Source: Saccharofermentans sp.
GTDB taxonomy: Bacteria; Bacillota; Clostridia; Saccharofermentanales; Saccharofermentanaceae
DNA length: 64,000 nt
Direction of reading: 5' to 3'
NCBI GenBank assembly: GCA_024403695.1
Contig: JAKSRI010000003.1
Location: 87,928-151,927, forward strand
Under the pieces are notes generated by a model, which did no database searches, was not told where the DNA came from, and saw nothing but the letters and a program-made list of their open reading frames with translations. Positions within the stretch are counted from its first letter, which is position 1, and each line of letters begins with the position of its first letter. Of this stretch, positions 51,741 through 59,822 are shown piece after piece. The position numbers were made by a program, and so were the translations under genes.

Positions 51741-53565
51741 GATTTACCTCCTTAGACTTCTTGATGCTTCTTAGTATTGTAGCGGCCTCAAGTGATGCGT
51801 ATCTCTCTGTTGGCTCGAAATCAACGTCACCTATGCTGTTAACGACTGCGTTCTTAAGCTTATCAGAGAAGGCTACAAGGTGTGGCAAGGCAATATTAAG
51901 CTCCTTTGTTCTTACCTTATCCATAAAGAGAGCAGAGGCAGTTCTAATTTCCTCTATAGTGCCATTCTTAACCACACAGATTCTATCTGCATATCTAAAC
52001 GCCTCGTCCATGTTATGTGAAACAAGAATAATTGTAGTTCCTATATCACTCAGCTTTTTAATAAGTGCGAACATGTCACGTCTTCCCTTAGGGTCAAGAC
52101 CAGATGCAGGCTCATCAAGTACAAGCACCTCTGGCTTCATTACAAGAACACCGGCTAGAGCAACTCTTCGCTTCTGACCACCAGATAATTCGAAAGGACT
52201 GCTACTAAGAACATCTTCGCTAAGGCCTACAAGAGAAATTGCTTCCAAAACTCTCGCGTGCTTTTCTTCGTCGGTGAGACCTAACTTACGAATTCCATAA
52301 GCTATATCCTTCTCAACTGTATCCTCAAACAACTGATACTCAGGATACTGGAATACAAGTCCTATTCCTTGTCTCAGGCTAAGAATCTGCTTTTTGTTGG
52401 TTGTTGAATACGTATTGCCGTCAGAAGAACTGAAAATAACATCTCCAGTCTGTGGTCTGAAAATGCCATTAAAATGGGATATAAGTGTTGTCTTACCACA
52501 TCCGCTCTTACCAACAACGGCCAAAACTTCGCCTCTGTTTACCTTTAAATTAAGGTTGTTCAGGATAAGCTTACCCTTATCTTCGTATCTGAAGGACAAA
52601 TCCTTTACTTCTAGGACTACGCCACTATCAAGCTTGTTCTTCTCTGTCTCCTTAGATGGAACATAGACCTTATTCAGATCTTTGTCCTTCAGAATATCTA
52701 CAAAACTATTAATCATTACATCCTGAGAAACCAGATTATCGCTGTTTACAGGCTCATCCATTATATCGAGCAAATCTGTGTATAATTCGATATCCTCTGG
52801 GAGTTCCAGACTAGCTTCCTTAATTTTTTCTGGCTGAGCAAAAATCTCTTCAGGCTTACCGTGCATGAAGATTTTTCCATTTTTAACTACATATACATCA
52901 TCACAGCGTGATGCCTCGGACATATCGTGTGTAATGGTGAGAACAGTAATTCCTCTTTCTTTGTTCATCTTCTCGACGATGGCAAGGAACTCATCTCTAC
53001 TATTTGGATCCAACATAGCTGTAGACTCATCAAGAATTAAAAGCTGAGGTTTCATGGCAAGTGCTCCTGCAATAGCCAGTTTTTGCTTCTGTCCACCAGA
53101 AAGATTTGCAGCTTCTTTCTTAGCAAATTCAGAAAGACCAACGTAAGCAAGTGCCTCATCTACACGTTTTCTTAGTTCTGCAGTTGGTACTCCAAGATTT
53201 TCAGGACCAAATGCCACGTCTTCTTCTACAAGCGTGCCAACAATCTGATTATCAGGATTCTGGAATACATAAGAGCAATTCTCTCTTATATCCCAAAAAT
53301 GTTCTTCGTCAGTTGTTGAATATCCGAATACCTCAAGAATGCCTTCTTCAGGCACCTCTAAAATATCGATTAGTTTTGCAAATGTTGATTTACCTGAACC
53401 ATTAGGTCCAAGTATAGCAGTATAAGACCCCTTCTGTAGAGAAAGGGACATTCCATCAACTGCTTTTTTCATCTCTTCATTAACACCATCAACATATGTT
53501 GTATATGAGAAGTGAACATTATTAGCAAGTACTTCAATTTTGTTTTCAGTAATATCTAAATTCAT
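51730..53565 (-). CDS. ecfA: Fused double-ATPase EcfA1-EcfA2
   Basis: A single 611-residue protein with two complete ABC ATPase domains, where most Firmicutes have two separate genes. Domain 1 (about 10-250): GPNGSGKST, Q-loop VFQNPDNQIVG, LSGGQKQK, LLILDESTAMLD, THD. A linker of about 70 residues (acidic, about 255-325) follows. Domain 2 (about 330-560): GKSGCGKTT, VFQYPEYQLF, LSGGQKRR, VLVLDEPASGLDPKG, SHNMDEA. Both look catalytically intact. The start ATG has no ribosome-binding site but TATAAT lies 7 bases upstream (53573-53578), overlapping the terminator tail of rplQ, so the mRNA may be leaderless. Confidence 0.92.
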   Translation of the reverse strand: MNLDITENKIEVLANNVHFSYTTYVDGVNEEMKKAVDGMSLSLQKGSYTAILGPNGSGKSTFAKLIDILEVPEEGILEVFGYSTTDEEHFWDIRENCSYVFQNPDNQIVGTLVEEDVAFGPENLGVPTAELRKRVDEALAYVGLSEFAKKEAANLSGGQKQKLAIAGALAMKPQLLILDESTAMLDPNSRDEFLAIVEKMNKERGITVLTITHDMSEASRCDDVYVVKNGKIFMHGKPEEIFAQPEKIKEASLELPEDIELYTDLLDIMDEPVNSDNLVSQDVMINSFVDILKDKDLNKVYVPSKETEKNKLDSGVVLEVKDLSFRYEDKGKLILNNLNLKVNRGEVLAVVGKSGCGKTTLISHFNGIFRPQTGDVIFSSSDGNTYSTTNKKQILSLRQGIGLVFQYPEYQLFEDTVEKDIAYGIRKLGLTDEEKHARVLEAISLVGLSEDVLSSSPFELSGGQKRRVALAGVLVMKPEVLVLDEPASGLDPKGRRDMFALIKKLSDIGTTIILVSHNMDEAFRYADRICVVKNGTIEEIRTASALFMDKVRTKELNIALPHLVAFSDKLKNAVVNSIGDVDFEPTERYASLEAATILRSIKKSKEVNHAE

Positions 53566-53574
53566 CTAGTAGAT

Positions 53575-53610
53575 TATAAAAAGAAGAAGGCGAGGTGTAA
53601 ACCTCGCCTT
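53575..53610 (-). terminator. Terminator at the end of the alpha operon
   Basis: A 10-bp perfect stem AAGGCGAGGT/ACCTCGCCTT with GTAA loop and T-rich tail on the minus strand, between rplQ and ecfA. Confidence 0.9.
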
Positions 53611-53647
53611 ATCTAATAACTTAATTAAATTCTATAATATTTAACTA

Positions 53648-54172
53648 TTATACGAACTCAAGAATAGCCATCTCAGATCCGTCACCGCGACGTGCGCCGA
53701 GCTTGATGATTCTTGTGTATCCACCAGTACGACCAGCGTACTTTGGAGCGATCTCATCAAACATCTTGTTTACAGGGTTAATTGTATTACCCTCACTGTC
53801 GTGGCTCTTGAGAAGCCAATAAGCCATTCTCTTACGAGCTGCAAGTCTTGAAGCGCTGTCAACCTGAACAGTCTTTGTCTTAACTTCACGCTCTACAACG
53901 TCATACTTGTTGCCATTCTTAGATGTCTTAGAAACAAGAACCTTCTTGCCCTTACCATCAAGCTTAGCTGTGGAAACAGTAACTTCCTTTGTTGTGAAGT
54001 TATCCTTCTCCTTGATAGCCTCTGTGATGAGCTTCTCAACAATAGCAGAAATCTCTTTTGCACGGGCTGTTGTTGTCTCAACCTTACCGTTGATAACGAA
54101 TGCCGTTGTCATGTTACGAAGAATAGCTGTACGCTGATCTGCAGCACGACCAAGTTTTCTATTAACTGGCAT
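53648..54172 (-). CDS. rplQ: 50S ribosomal protein L17 with internal insertion
   Basis: A 174-residue L17, against about 120 in Bacillus. N-terminal [19 protein letters not shown] and C-terminal [25 protein letters not shown] are standard. Residues about 57-108 hold an extra block rich in Lys, Thr and Val ([19 protein letters not shown] and onwards) before the core resumes at [16 protein letters not shown]. Last gene of the alpha operon, followed by a terminator. Long L17 forms occur in some clostridia. Confidence 0.96.
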   Translation of the reverse strand: MPVNRKLGRAADQRTAILRNMTTAFVINGKVETTTARAKEISAIVEKLITEAIKEKDNFTTKEVTVSTAKLDGKGKKVLVSKTSKNGNKYDVVEREVKTKTVQVDSASRLAARKRMAYWLLKSHDSEGNTINPVNKMFDEIAPKYAGRTGGYTRIIKLGARRGDGSEMAILEFV

Positions 54173-54189
54173 CTTTATGTCCTCCTAGA

Positions 54190-55143
54190 TTATTCTTCAG
54201 AATCTGCGAGATGGAGTCCCATCTCCTCGAGCTTGGCAATAACCTCATCAAGAGACTTCTTACCAAGGTTTCTAACCTTAATCATCTCATCCTCAGATCT
54301 GGAAATGAGATCGCCTACTGTGTTAATAGCAGCTCTCTTAAGGCAGTTATATGTACGAACTGAGAAATCAAGATCCTCAATTACCTTATTAAGCTCAGAA
54401 TTCTTCTCGCTCTTTGTCTCAAGGGACTTGAAGCTCAATGTAGCCTCTGTCTCTGTAAGACGTGTGAAGAGAGAAAGGTGCTTAATGAGAATGTCAGCAG
54501 CGGAAGAAAGTGCTTCATCAACATCAATTGTTCCGTCTGTCCAAACCTCAAGAACGAGGCTATCGTAGTCTGTTCTCTCACCTACACGAGTATTCTCAAT
54601 TGTGTAATTAGCCTTCTTGATAGGTGTAAAGATAGAATCGATAGAGATAACTCCGATTGCCTGATTCTGTGTCTTGTTCTGAACTGCTGTGCAGTAACCA
54701 CGACCAGGACCAATTGTGAGCTCAATAAATACCTTGGACTCACCATTGAGATGTGCGATTACGTGATCTGGATTCATGATTTCGACTTCGTCATCGTGAA
54801 CGATGTCACCAGCTGTGAGCTCGCCTGTCTTACCCTCAGTAACACTGATGCAAACAGTCTTGGGAGAATCTGTGTGAAGCTTCGCACGGATACCCTTAAC
54901 GTTCAAAATGATTTCTGTCATGTCCTCGATGATTCCAGGAACAGTTGAGAATTCGTGATAAATATTGTCGATCTTTATAGCAGTAACTGCAGCTCCCGTA
55001 AGAGAAGAAAGCAGAACACGACGAAGAGAATTACCGAGTGTTGTTCCGTATCCACGCTCAAGTGGAGAGATGACATACTTGCCGTAGGAACCATTCTCAC
55101 TCAATTCTTTACATTCAATGGTAGGCTCTAAAATATCGTTCAT
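54190..55143 (-). CDS. rpoA: RNA polymerase alpha subunit
   Basis: A 317-residue alpha subunit: N-terminal dimerisation domain (GYGTTLGNSLRRVLLSSLTGAA, SVTEGKTGELTAGDI) and C-terminal DNA/activator-binding domain (LDFSVRTYNCLKRAAINTVGDL, KVRNLGKKSLDEVIAKL). Ends in an acidic ADSEE. Between rpsD and rplQ in the conserved order. Confidence 0.98.
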   Translation of the reverse strand: MNDILEPTIECKELSENGSYGKYVISPLERGYGTTLGNSLRRVLLSSLTGAAVTAIKIDNIYHEFSTVPGIIEDMTEIILNVKGIRAKLHTDSPKTVCISVTEGKTGELTAGDIVHDDEVEIMNPDHVIAHLNGESKVFIELTIGPGRGYCTAVQNKTQNQAIGVISIDSIFTPIKKANYTIENTRVGERTDYDSLVLEVWTDGTIDVDEALSSAADILIKHLSLFTRLTETEATLSFKSLETKSEKNSELNKVIEDLDFSVRTYNCLKRAAINTVGDLISRSEDEMIKVRNLGKKSLDEVIAKLEEMGLHLADSEE

Positions 55144-55206
55144 ATTTTCCTCCTATTGGTATTCCTTCATCGGACCATAGCCCGATCATCTCGGTAACGT
55201 CAGTTA

Positions 55207-55809
55207 TTACTTGTTGTACAACTCGACGATAGCAACTGCATTTACAGGTACGTCAATCTGATCTGCTGTAGGCATAGCTACAACCTTACCAGAGAGCTTA
55301 TCAAGATCAGCGCTGAGCCACTCAGGGATGATTCTTCCGTTTGTAGACTCTGCGATATCCTTATATCTCTGGGATGACTTAGCTGCATCCTTAATCTCAA
55401 TTACATCACCTGGCTTAACTGCGTAAGAAGGGATGTTTACGATCTTGCCGTTAATAGCAACGTGTCTGTGGCTTACAATCTGCTTAGCCTCAGATCTTGT
55501 TCTAGCGAAACCAAGTCTGAAGATAACATTGTCAAGTCTTGTCTCGAGGAGAATCATAAGATTCTCACCAGTTGTACCATAGTGAAGCTTCTCTGCCTTC
55601 TCGAAGTAGTTTCTAAAAGGCTTCTCGAGTACACCATAGATGAACTTAGCCTTCTGCTTCTCCTGAAGCTGTGTGCCGTACTCGCTCTTCTTCTTAGGTC
55701 TAGCGCCATTGCCGCTGTGTCTATTGGACTTCTTATCTATGCCCAAGTAAGCAGGCTCAATATCAAGAGCTCTGCATCTCTTGAGTACAGGTGTCATATC
55801 TCTTGCCAT
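55207..55809 (-). CDS. rpsD: 30S ribosomal protein S4
   Basis: A 200-residue S4 with the S4 RNA-binding domain (RLDNVIFRLGFARTRSEAKQIVSHRHVAING in the middle) and a typical C-terminus. The N-terminal part has only Cys13, so the zinc-binding four-Cys site is absent (C-minus form). S4 is also a candidate regulator of this operon. It lies inside the alpha operon here. Confidence 0.97.
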   Translation of the reverse strand: MARDMTPVLKRCRALDIEPAYLGIDKKSNRHSGNGARPKKKSEYGTQLQEKQKAKFIYGVLEKPFRNYFEKAEKLHYGTTGENLMILLETRLDNVIFRLGFARTRSEAKQIVSHRHVAINGKIVNIPSYAVKPGDVIEIKDAAKSSQRYKDIAESTNGRIIPEWLSADLDKLSGKVVAMPTADQIDVPVNAVAIVELYNK

Positions 55810-55839
55810 AGCTTTATTTCCTCTTTTCTTATCTAGTGA

Positions 55840-56241
55840 TTAAACTCTACGACGCTTTGGAGGACGACAACCATTGTGTGGAACTGGTGTAACATCCTTA
55901 ATCATCGTAATCTCAAGACCTGCTGTTGCAAGTGCACGAACTGCTGACTCACGTCCAGCACCTGGACCCTTTACGAAAACTTCAACAGTCTTCATACCAT
56001 GATCAACAGCCTTCTTAGCAGCATCCTCTGCAGCAACCTGTGCAGCGAAAGCTGTACCCTTACGGGAACCTCTCATACCCTGCTGTCCTGCGGATGCCCA
56101 AGAGATAGCGTTACCTGCTGTATCACTAATTGTAATAATTGTGTTGTTGAATGTAGCGTGGATATGTGCATGACCTGCAACGATATTCTTACGCTCACGC
56201 TTCTTAGGCTTTGTTGTTGTCTTCTTAACTGCCTTAGCCAT
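55840..56241 (-). CDS. rpsK: 30S ribosomal protein S11
   Basis: A 133-residue S11: Lys-rich N-terminus, [33 protein letters not shown], and the terminal [15 protein letters not shown]. Between rpsM and rpsD. Confidence 0.98.
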   Translation of the reverse strand: MAKAVKKTTTKPKKRERKNIVAGHAHIHATFNNTIITISDTAGNAISWASAGQQGMRGSRKGTAFAAQVAAEDAAKKAVDHGMKTVEVFVKGPGAGRESAVRALATAGLEITMIKDVTPVPHNGCRPPKRRRV

Positions 56242-56260
56242 TTTGTCTTAACCTCCCTTA

Positions 56261-56629
56261 TTACTTCTTCTTACCAGCAACTGTACGCTTTGGACCCTTA
56301 CGTGTTCTAGCGTTAGTCTTAGTACGCTGGCCTCTTACAGGGAGACCCATTCTGTGACGACGGCCACGGTAGCATCCAATATCACTAAGACGCTTAATAT
56401 CTCCAGCGATCTTTCTCTTAAGATCACCCTCTACTGTGTACTTGTTTTCAATTACATCACGAATCTTTGCTACTTCGTCCTCTGTAAGGTTCTTAACTCT
56501 TGTATCTGGGTTAAGACCTGTCTCAGCGAGGATATTAGCAGCACTTGTAGAACCAATGCCATAAATGTAAGTAAGAGCAATCTCAAGTCTCTTATCATTT
56601 GGCAAATCAACACCGGCAATACGAGCCAT
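56261..56629 (-). CDS. rpsM: 30S ribosomal protein S13
   Basis: A 122-residue S13: [52 protein letters not shown] and the basic tail. Preceded by AGG-rich ribosome-binding site CGGAGG and by an unusually long structured intergenic region after rpmJ. Confidence 0.98.
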   Translation of the reverse strand: MARIAGVDLPNDKRLEIALTYIYGIGSTSAANILAETGLNPDTRVKNLTEDEVAKIRDVIENKYTVEGDLKRKIAGDIKRLSDIGCYRGRRHRMGLPVRGQRTKTNARTRKGPKRTVAGKKK

Positions 56630-56840
56630 TTTTTTACCTCCGTCTGGATAGTGTGTTTTCTTTGAAATATATACGGCACGCGGTGTAAGGTTCCCTTCGT
56701 GTTAGGAAGGGCAGCCGCCCTTACGGAACGTGTTATATTCTTTCATTTCCTATTGCTTACCTAATTTGTATTGCGGCAGAGCATGTGCCGCTCGCGACGT
56801 TAGACAGGGCTAAATCTGTCTACAGTCGAAGTCCTTACTC
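56630..56840 (-). promoter_or_regulatory. Structured intergenic region before rpsM (candidate r-protein leader)
   Basis: These 211 bases hold no gene but several stable inverted repeats: TAGACAG/CTGTCTA (56800-56822), GCGGCA/TGCCGC with a 7-base loop (56773-56791), and competing hairpins CCCTTC/GAAGGG and AGGGC/GCCCT (56693-56722) enclosed by GTTCC/GGAAC. Mutually exclusive pairings just before the ribosome-binding site of S13 fit an autoregulatory leader; in E. coli the alpha-operon leader before rpsM is bound by S4. I cannot fit it to a known Rfam family. Confidence 0.5.
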
Positions 56841-56954
56841 TTAACCCTGACGCTGCTTATGCTTAGGATCGGAGCAAATGATCATGACTTTGCCATGACG
56901 ACGAATGACTTTGCACTTCTCGCACATAGGCTTAACTGATGGTCTGACCTTCAT
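56841..56954 (-). CDS. rpmJ: 50S ribosomal protein L36
   Basis: A 37-residue L36, [20 protein letters not shown] and on, with the zinc ligands C11, C14, C27 and H32 (the C-plus form). GGAGG precedes the ATG. It normally follows infA directly; here an acyltransferase gene lies between. Confidence 0.97.
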   Translation of the reverse strand: MKVRPSVKPMCEKCKVIRRHGKVMIICSDPKHKQRQG

Positions 56955-57015
56955 TGTGAACCTCCTGCTGTTTTCTTCATCACAAAATATGCGCCTTTTT
57001 CGCGCACGCTAATAT

Positions 57016-57043
57016 ATAATATCAGAATTTTTATTATTTGCAA
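57016..57043 (-). promoter_or_regulatory. Candidate promoter for rpmJ-rpsM-rpsK-rpsD-rpoA-rplQ
   Basis: On the minus strand TTGCAA (57038-57043), 16-base spacer, TATTAT (57016-57021). It lies at the 3' end of the acyltransferase gene and about 60 bases before rpmJ, and could restore transcription of the alpha genes downstream of the insertion. Confidence 0.6.
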
Positions 57044-58065
57044 GAAATTTTTTCAGTATTTACGCTGACTTTTTTGAGTATTTGACGAATATAGTCACAT
57101 ACCATTTTTAGCATCATTGCTGACAATATTGTTAGTACTACATCTAATATAGATTTTACCCATATATTTATATTCAGTTCAAATATTTTATTTATACAGA
57201 TAATACCCATCAGATACATCTGTAGTGAATATTCCCCAATGAAATTAAAAAATTTATATAAGTACGACTGGGTTCTATAAAAAAAACCCAAAAAAACAAG
57301 ACATAATACTACAGGAATATAGGCATAAGTTAATAGTAAGTATTCGTGATCTACAAAAAATACCATTATACTTTCTAACATTATGAATAGCATCAGATAT
57401 AAGTATATTTTTCTCTCTTTTGCAAATGCTTCTATTCCATCATGGGAAAATCTTCCAAATAATATTCCAATGCAATAGATAGCAAATCTAGTAAAACACA
57501 AATCATACCTGCTATAAAAAACAGGTGCATTATAATATAGCGCAATGTTTACTATTAACGATATAACCACCAACATTATTGTAGTTCTATAACTCTTTGC
57601 CACTTTTACTATCAGTGGTGAAATACAGTATAGTAATAAAATAAATGGTATATACCAGAAAGATAAATCACCCTTTGTTATAAAATCAATTTGAAAAAAT
57701 TTGATTGGAAATATTTTAATATCCCGTTCTAATATCGCCCAAACAACAGATACTACCAACATTTCAGGGACTATTCTCTTTATTCTTTTAATATAGAACT
57801 GAATGACTGTATTCTTTTGAAGTGAATAATATATTCCCACACCAGATACTAGTAAAAATATATCTACTCCAATTTTTCCATTATCCAACAAAAATTTTAT
57901 TATGTTAAAAAACCAATTACCACCAATGTCTAAATTGGTTCCTATATGAAATAACAGTATACACAAAGCAGCGAACCCCATTATTGGGGAACGCTGCTGA
58001 GATAAATTACTATACTTAATATGTGTGCAATTATTTGTTGCCACAATTAGTTCTTGCCTCTCCAT
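57034..58065 (-). CDS. Acyltransferase-3-like membrane protein inserted in the ribosomal operon
   Basis: A 343-residue membrane protein with about ten helices and the look of acyltransferase family 3 (PF01757): [14 protein letters not shown] with the conserved His near the first helix, [19 protein letters not shown], and basic [16 protein letters not shown]. Such proteins O-acylate cell-wall or exopolysaccharide sugars. The ATG lies within the infA 3' end (19-base overlap), with AGAGGAAG in infA as ribosome-binding site. It is much more AT-rich than its neighbours: two sampled 60-base lines have 16 and 14 G+C against 33 in adk. It interrupts the nearly universal infA-rpmJ junction, which suggests acquisition by transfer. 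Confidence 0.82.
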   Translation of the reverse strand: MERQELIVATNNCTHIKYSNLSQQRSPIMGFAALCILLFHIGTNLDIGGNWFFNIIKFLLDNGKIGVDIFLLVSGVGIYYSLQKNTVIQFYIKRIKRIVPEMLVVSVVWAILERDIKIFPIKFFQIDFITKGDLSFWYIPFILLLYCISPLIVKVAKSYRTTIMLVVISLIVNIALYYNAPVFYSRYDLCFTRFAIYCIGILFGRFSHDGIEAFAKERKIYLYLMLFIMLESIMVFFVDHEYLLLTYAYIPVVLCLVFLGFFYRTQSYLYKFFNFIGEYSLQMYLMGIICINKIFELNINIWVKSILDVVLTILSAMMLKMVCDYIRQILKKVSVNTEKISCK

Positions 58066-58268
58066 GTGATTCTTCCTCTAGAAAGATCATATGGTGAAAG
58101 CTCCATTGTTACCTTATCGCCTGGGAGAATTTTGATGTAATTCTGACGAAGCTTTCCTGAGATATGAGCAAGTACAATATGACCATTCTCAAGCTTTACC
58201 TTAAACATTGCGTTTGGAAGCGCATCGTCTACAATTCCCTCTACCTCGATAACATCCTCTTTTGACAT
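58047..58268 (-). CDS. infA: Translation initiation factor IF-1
   Basis: A 73-residue S1-fold protein: [36 protein letters not shown], and the terminal SRGRITWR. Starts one base inside the map stop (TAATG) and its 3' end overlaps the acyltransferase start. Confidence 0.98.
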   Translation of the reverse strand: MSKEDVIEVEGIVDDALPNAMFKVKLENGHIVLAHISGKLRQNYIKILPGDKVTMELSPYDLSRGRITWRGKN

Positions 58269-59035
58269 TAGTTTTCCTCCTCATAAGTTGTCATTACTGG
58301 GCCATCTTCTGTAATAAGTACCGTATTCTCATAATGAGCTGCCGGTAAATTGTCTCTTGTTACTACTGTCCATTCATCTGACAATAATTCAATTCTGTGT
58401 GTTCCAAGAGTAATCATTGGTTCGATACAGATTGCCATACCCTTTTTAAGTCTCTGGCCACTTCCTGCTCTTCCGTAGTTAGGAACATCAGGATCCTGAT
58501 GTAATGAAGTTCCAATTCCGTGACCTGTAAGCTCTCTTACTACTCCGTAACCAAAACTCTCGCAATACTGCTGAACTGCGGAACCAATATCTCCTGTTCT
58601 GTTGCCAATCTTAGCATACTGAAGACCAACAAAGAAAGACTCTTCTGTTCTTTTTACAAGATCTCTTACTTCTGGCTTAACATCTCCTACCAAAAATGTT
58701 CTACATGCATCTGAATGATAGCCGTGAAGTGTAGCACCTACATCAATTGAAATGATATCTCCATCCTTAAGAACTCTCTTCTTAGATGGAATTCCATGTA
58801 CAACTTCTTCATTTACAGATGCACACACTGAACCTGGGAAAGGCGGCTCACCATAATTAAGAAATGATGGTATAGCATCGTGACTTCTTATGATGTCATA
58901 TGCAAGTTTATCTACGTCAAGTGTTGTAATACCTGGCTTGATAAACTTCTTGCACTCTCTGAAAACTTCCTTAAGAATGTCTCCAGATTTCTTCATGTAT
59001 TCAAATTCTTCATTTGTAAGAATCTCAATTGCCAT
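58268..59035 (-). CDS. map: Methionine aminopeptidase
   Basis: A 255-residue type I enzyme that removes the initiator Met. Metal ligands are seen in [19 protein letters not shown] (two Asp), [20 protein letters not shown] (His), [10 protein letters not shown] (Glu) and [11 protein letters not shown] (Glu). Between adk and infA, as in most Firmicutes. Confidence 0.97.
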   Translation of the reverse strand: MAIEILTNEEFEYMKKSGDILKEVFRECKKFIKPGITTLDVDKLAYDIIRSHDAIPSFLNYGEPPFPGSVCASVNEEVVHGIPSKKRVLKDGDIISIDVGATLHGYHSDACRTFLVGDVKPEVRDLVKRTEESFFVGLQYAKIGNRTGDIGSAVQQYCESFGYGVVRELTGHGIGTSLHQDPDVPNYGRAGSGQRLKKGMAICIEPMITLGTHRIELLSDEWTVVTRDNLPAAHYENTVLITEDGPVMTTYEEEN

Positions 59036-59056
59036 GATTATTCCTCCCAGTCGGGA

Positions 59057-59713
59057 TTAGATGATACCCTTAGTCTTAAGACCAGACTCGATATCTGCAA
59101 TGCACTTATCAGCATCAACGTTGTTGTTACCCTCAACGATGAGACCCTTCTTGTCATAGAAATCGATAAGTGGCTGTGTGTTCTTATAATATGTCTCGAG
59201 TCTTGCAGCAACTGTCTCTTCGTTGTCGTCAGCACGCTGAATAACATTGCCACCGCAAAGATCACATACACCCTCAACCTTTGTAGGCTTGAATCTTACG
59301 TTAAAGCTTGCACCGCACTTCTCGCAAACACGACGGCTGGATACACGGTCCTTAATAATTTCATCGTCAACAATGATAGAAAGAACTGCATCAATCTTAT
59401 CGCCCTTCTTAGCGAGCATCTCCTCGAGAGCCTCAGCCTGTGCAATTGTTCTTGGGAAACCATCAAGGATATAACCTGACTTACAGTCATCCTGAGAAAG
59501 TCTATCCTCTACCATTGATACTGTAAGAGAATCTGGAACAAGAGCACCCTTATCCATATAGCTCTTTGCCTCTAATCCAAGAGGAGTACCGTTCTTGATA
59601 TTGCTTCTAAAAATATCACCTGTAGAAATATGAGCAAGGCTATACTTCTCACGAAGTACTGTTGCTGATGTGCCCTTACCAGATCCAGGTGCGCCTAAAA
59701 TAATAAGATTCAT
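59057..59713 (-). CDS. adk: Adenylate kinase
   Basis: A 218-residue enzyme: P-loop LGAPGSGKGTSA, IDGFPRTIAQAEAL-like motif (LDGFPRTIAQAEALE), and a zinc-binding lid with four Cys (CEKCGASF and CDLCGG). The Cys4 lid is typical of Gram-positive enzymes. A hairpin with T-tail separates it from secY. Confidence 0.97.
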   Translation of the reverse strand: MNLIILGAPGSGKGTSATVLREKYSLAHISTGDIFRSNIKNGTPLGLEAKSYMDKGALVPDSLTVSMVEDRLSQDDCKSGYILDGFPRTIAQAEALEEMLAKKGDKIDAVLSIIVDDEIIKDRVSSRRVCEKCGASFNVRFKPTKVEGVCDLCGGNVIQRADDNEETVAARLETYYKNTQPLIDFYDKKGLIVEGNNNVDADKCIADIESGLKTKGII

Positions 59714-59749
59714 ATTATTTCCTTCTTTCTTAATTTATATTCCTAATTA

Positions 59750-59799
59750 AAAATAGCGGTCTCCAGCGCTTTCGTCAAGGAAAAAGCTGTAGACCGCTT
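59750..59799 (-). terminator. Terminator or attenuator between secY and adk
   Basis: AGCGGTCT/AGACCGCT (8 bp) with CAGC/GCTG further in, followed on the minus strand by ATTTTTAATT. It would end or reduce spc-operon transcription before adk. Confidence 0.72.
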
Positions 59800-59822
59800 G
59801 AATTTTTAATTCTTTATAAGAA

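Noticed and set aside
57005..57020. TGCGC/GCGCA hairpin before rpmJ as a terminator of the acyltransferase gene
   Set aside because: Five base pairs only and no proper T-run; it may be fortuitous.
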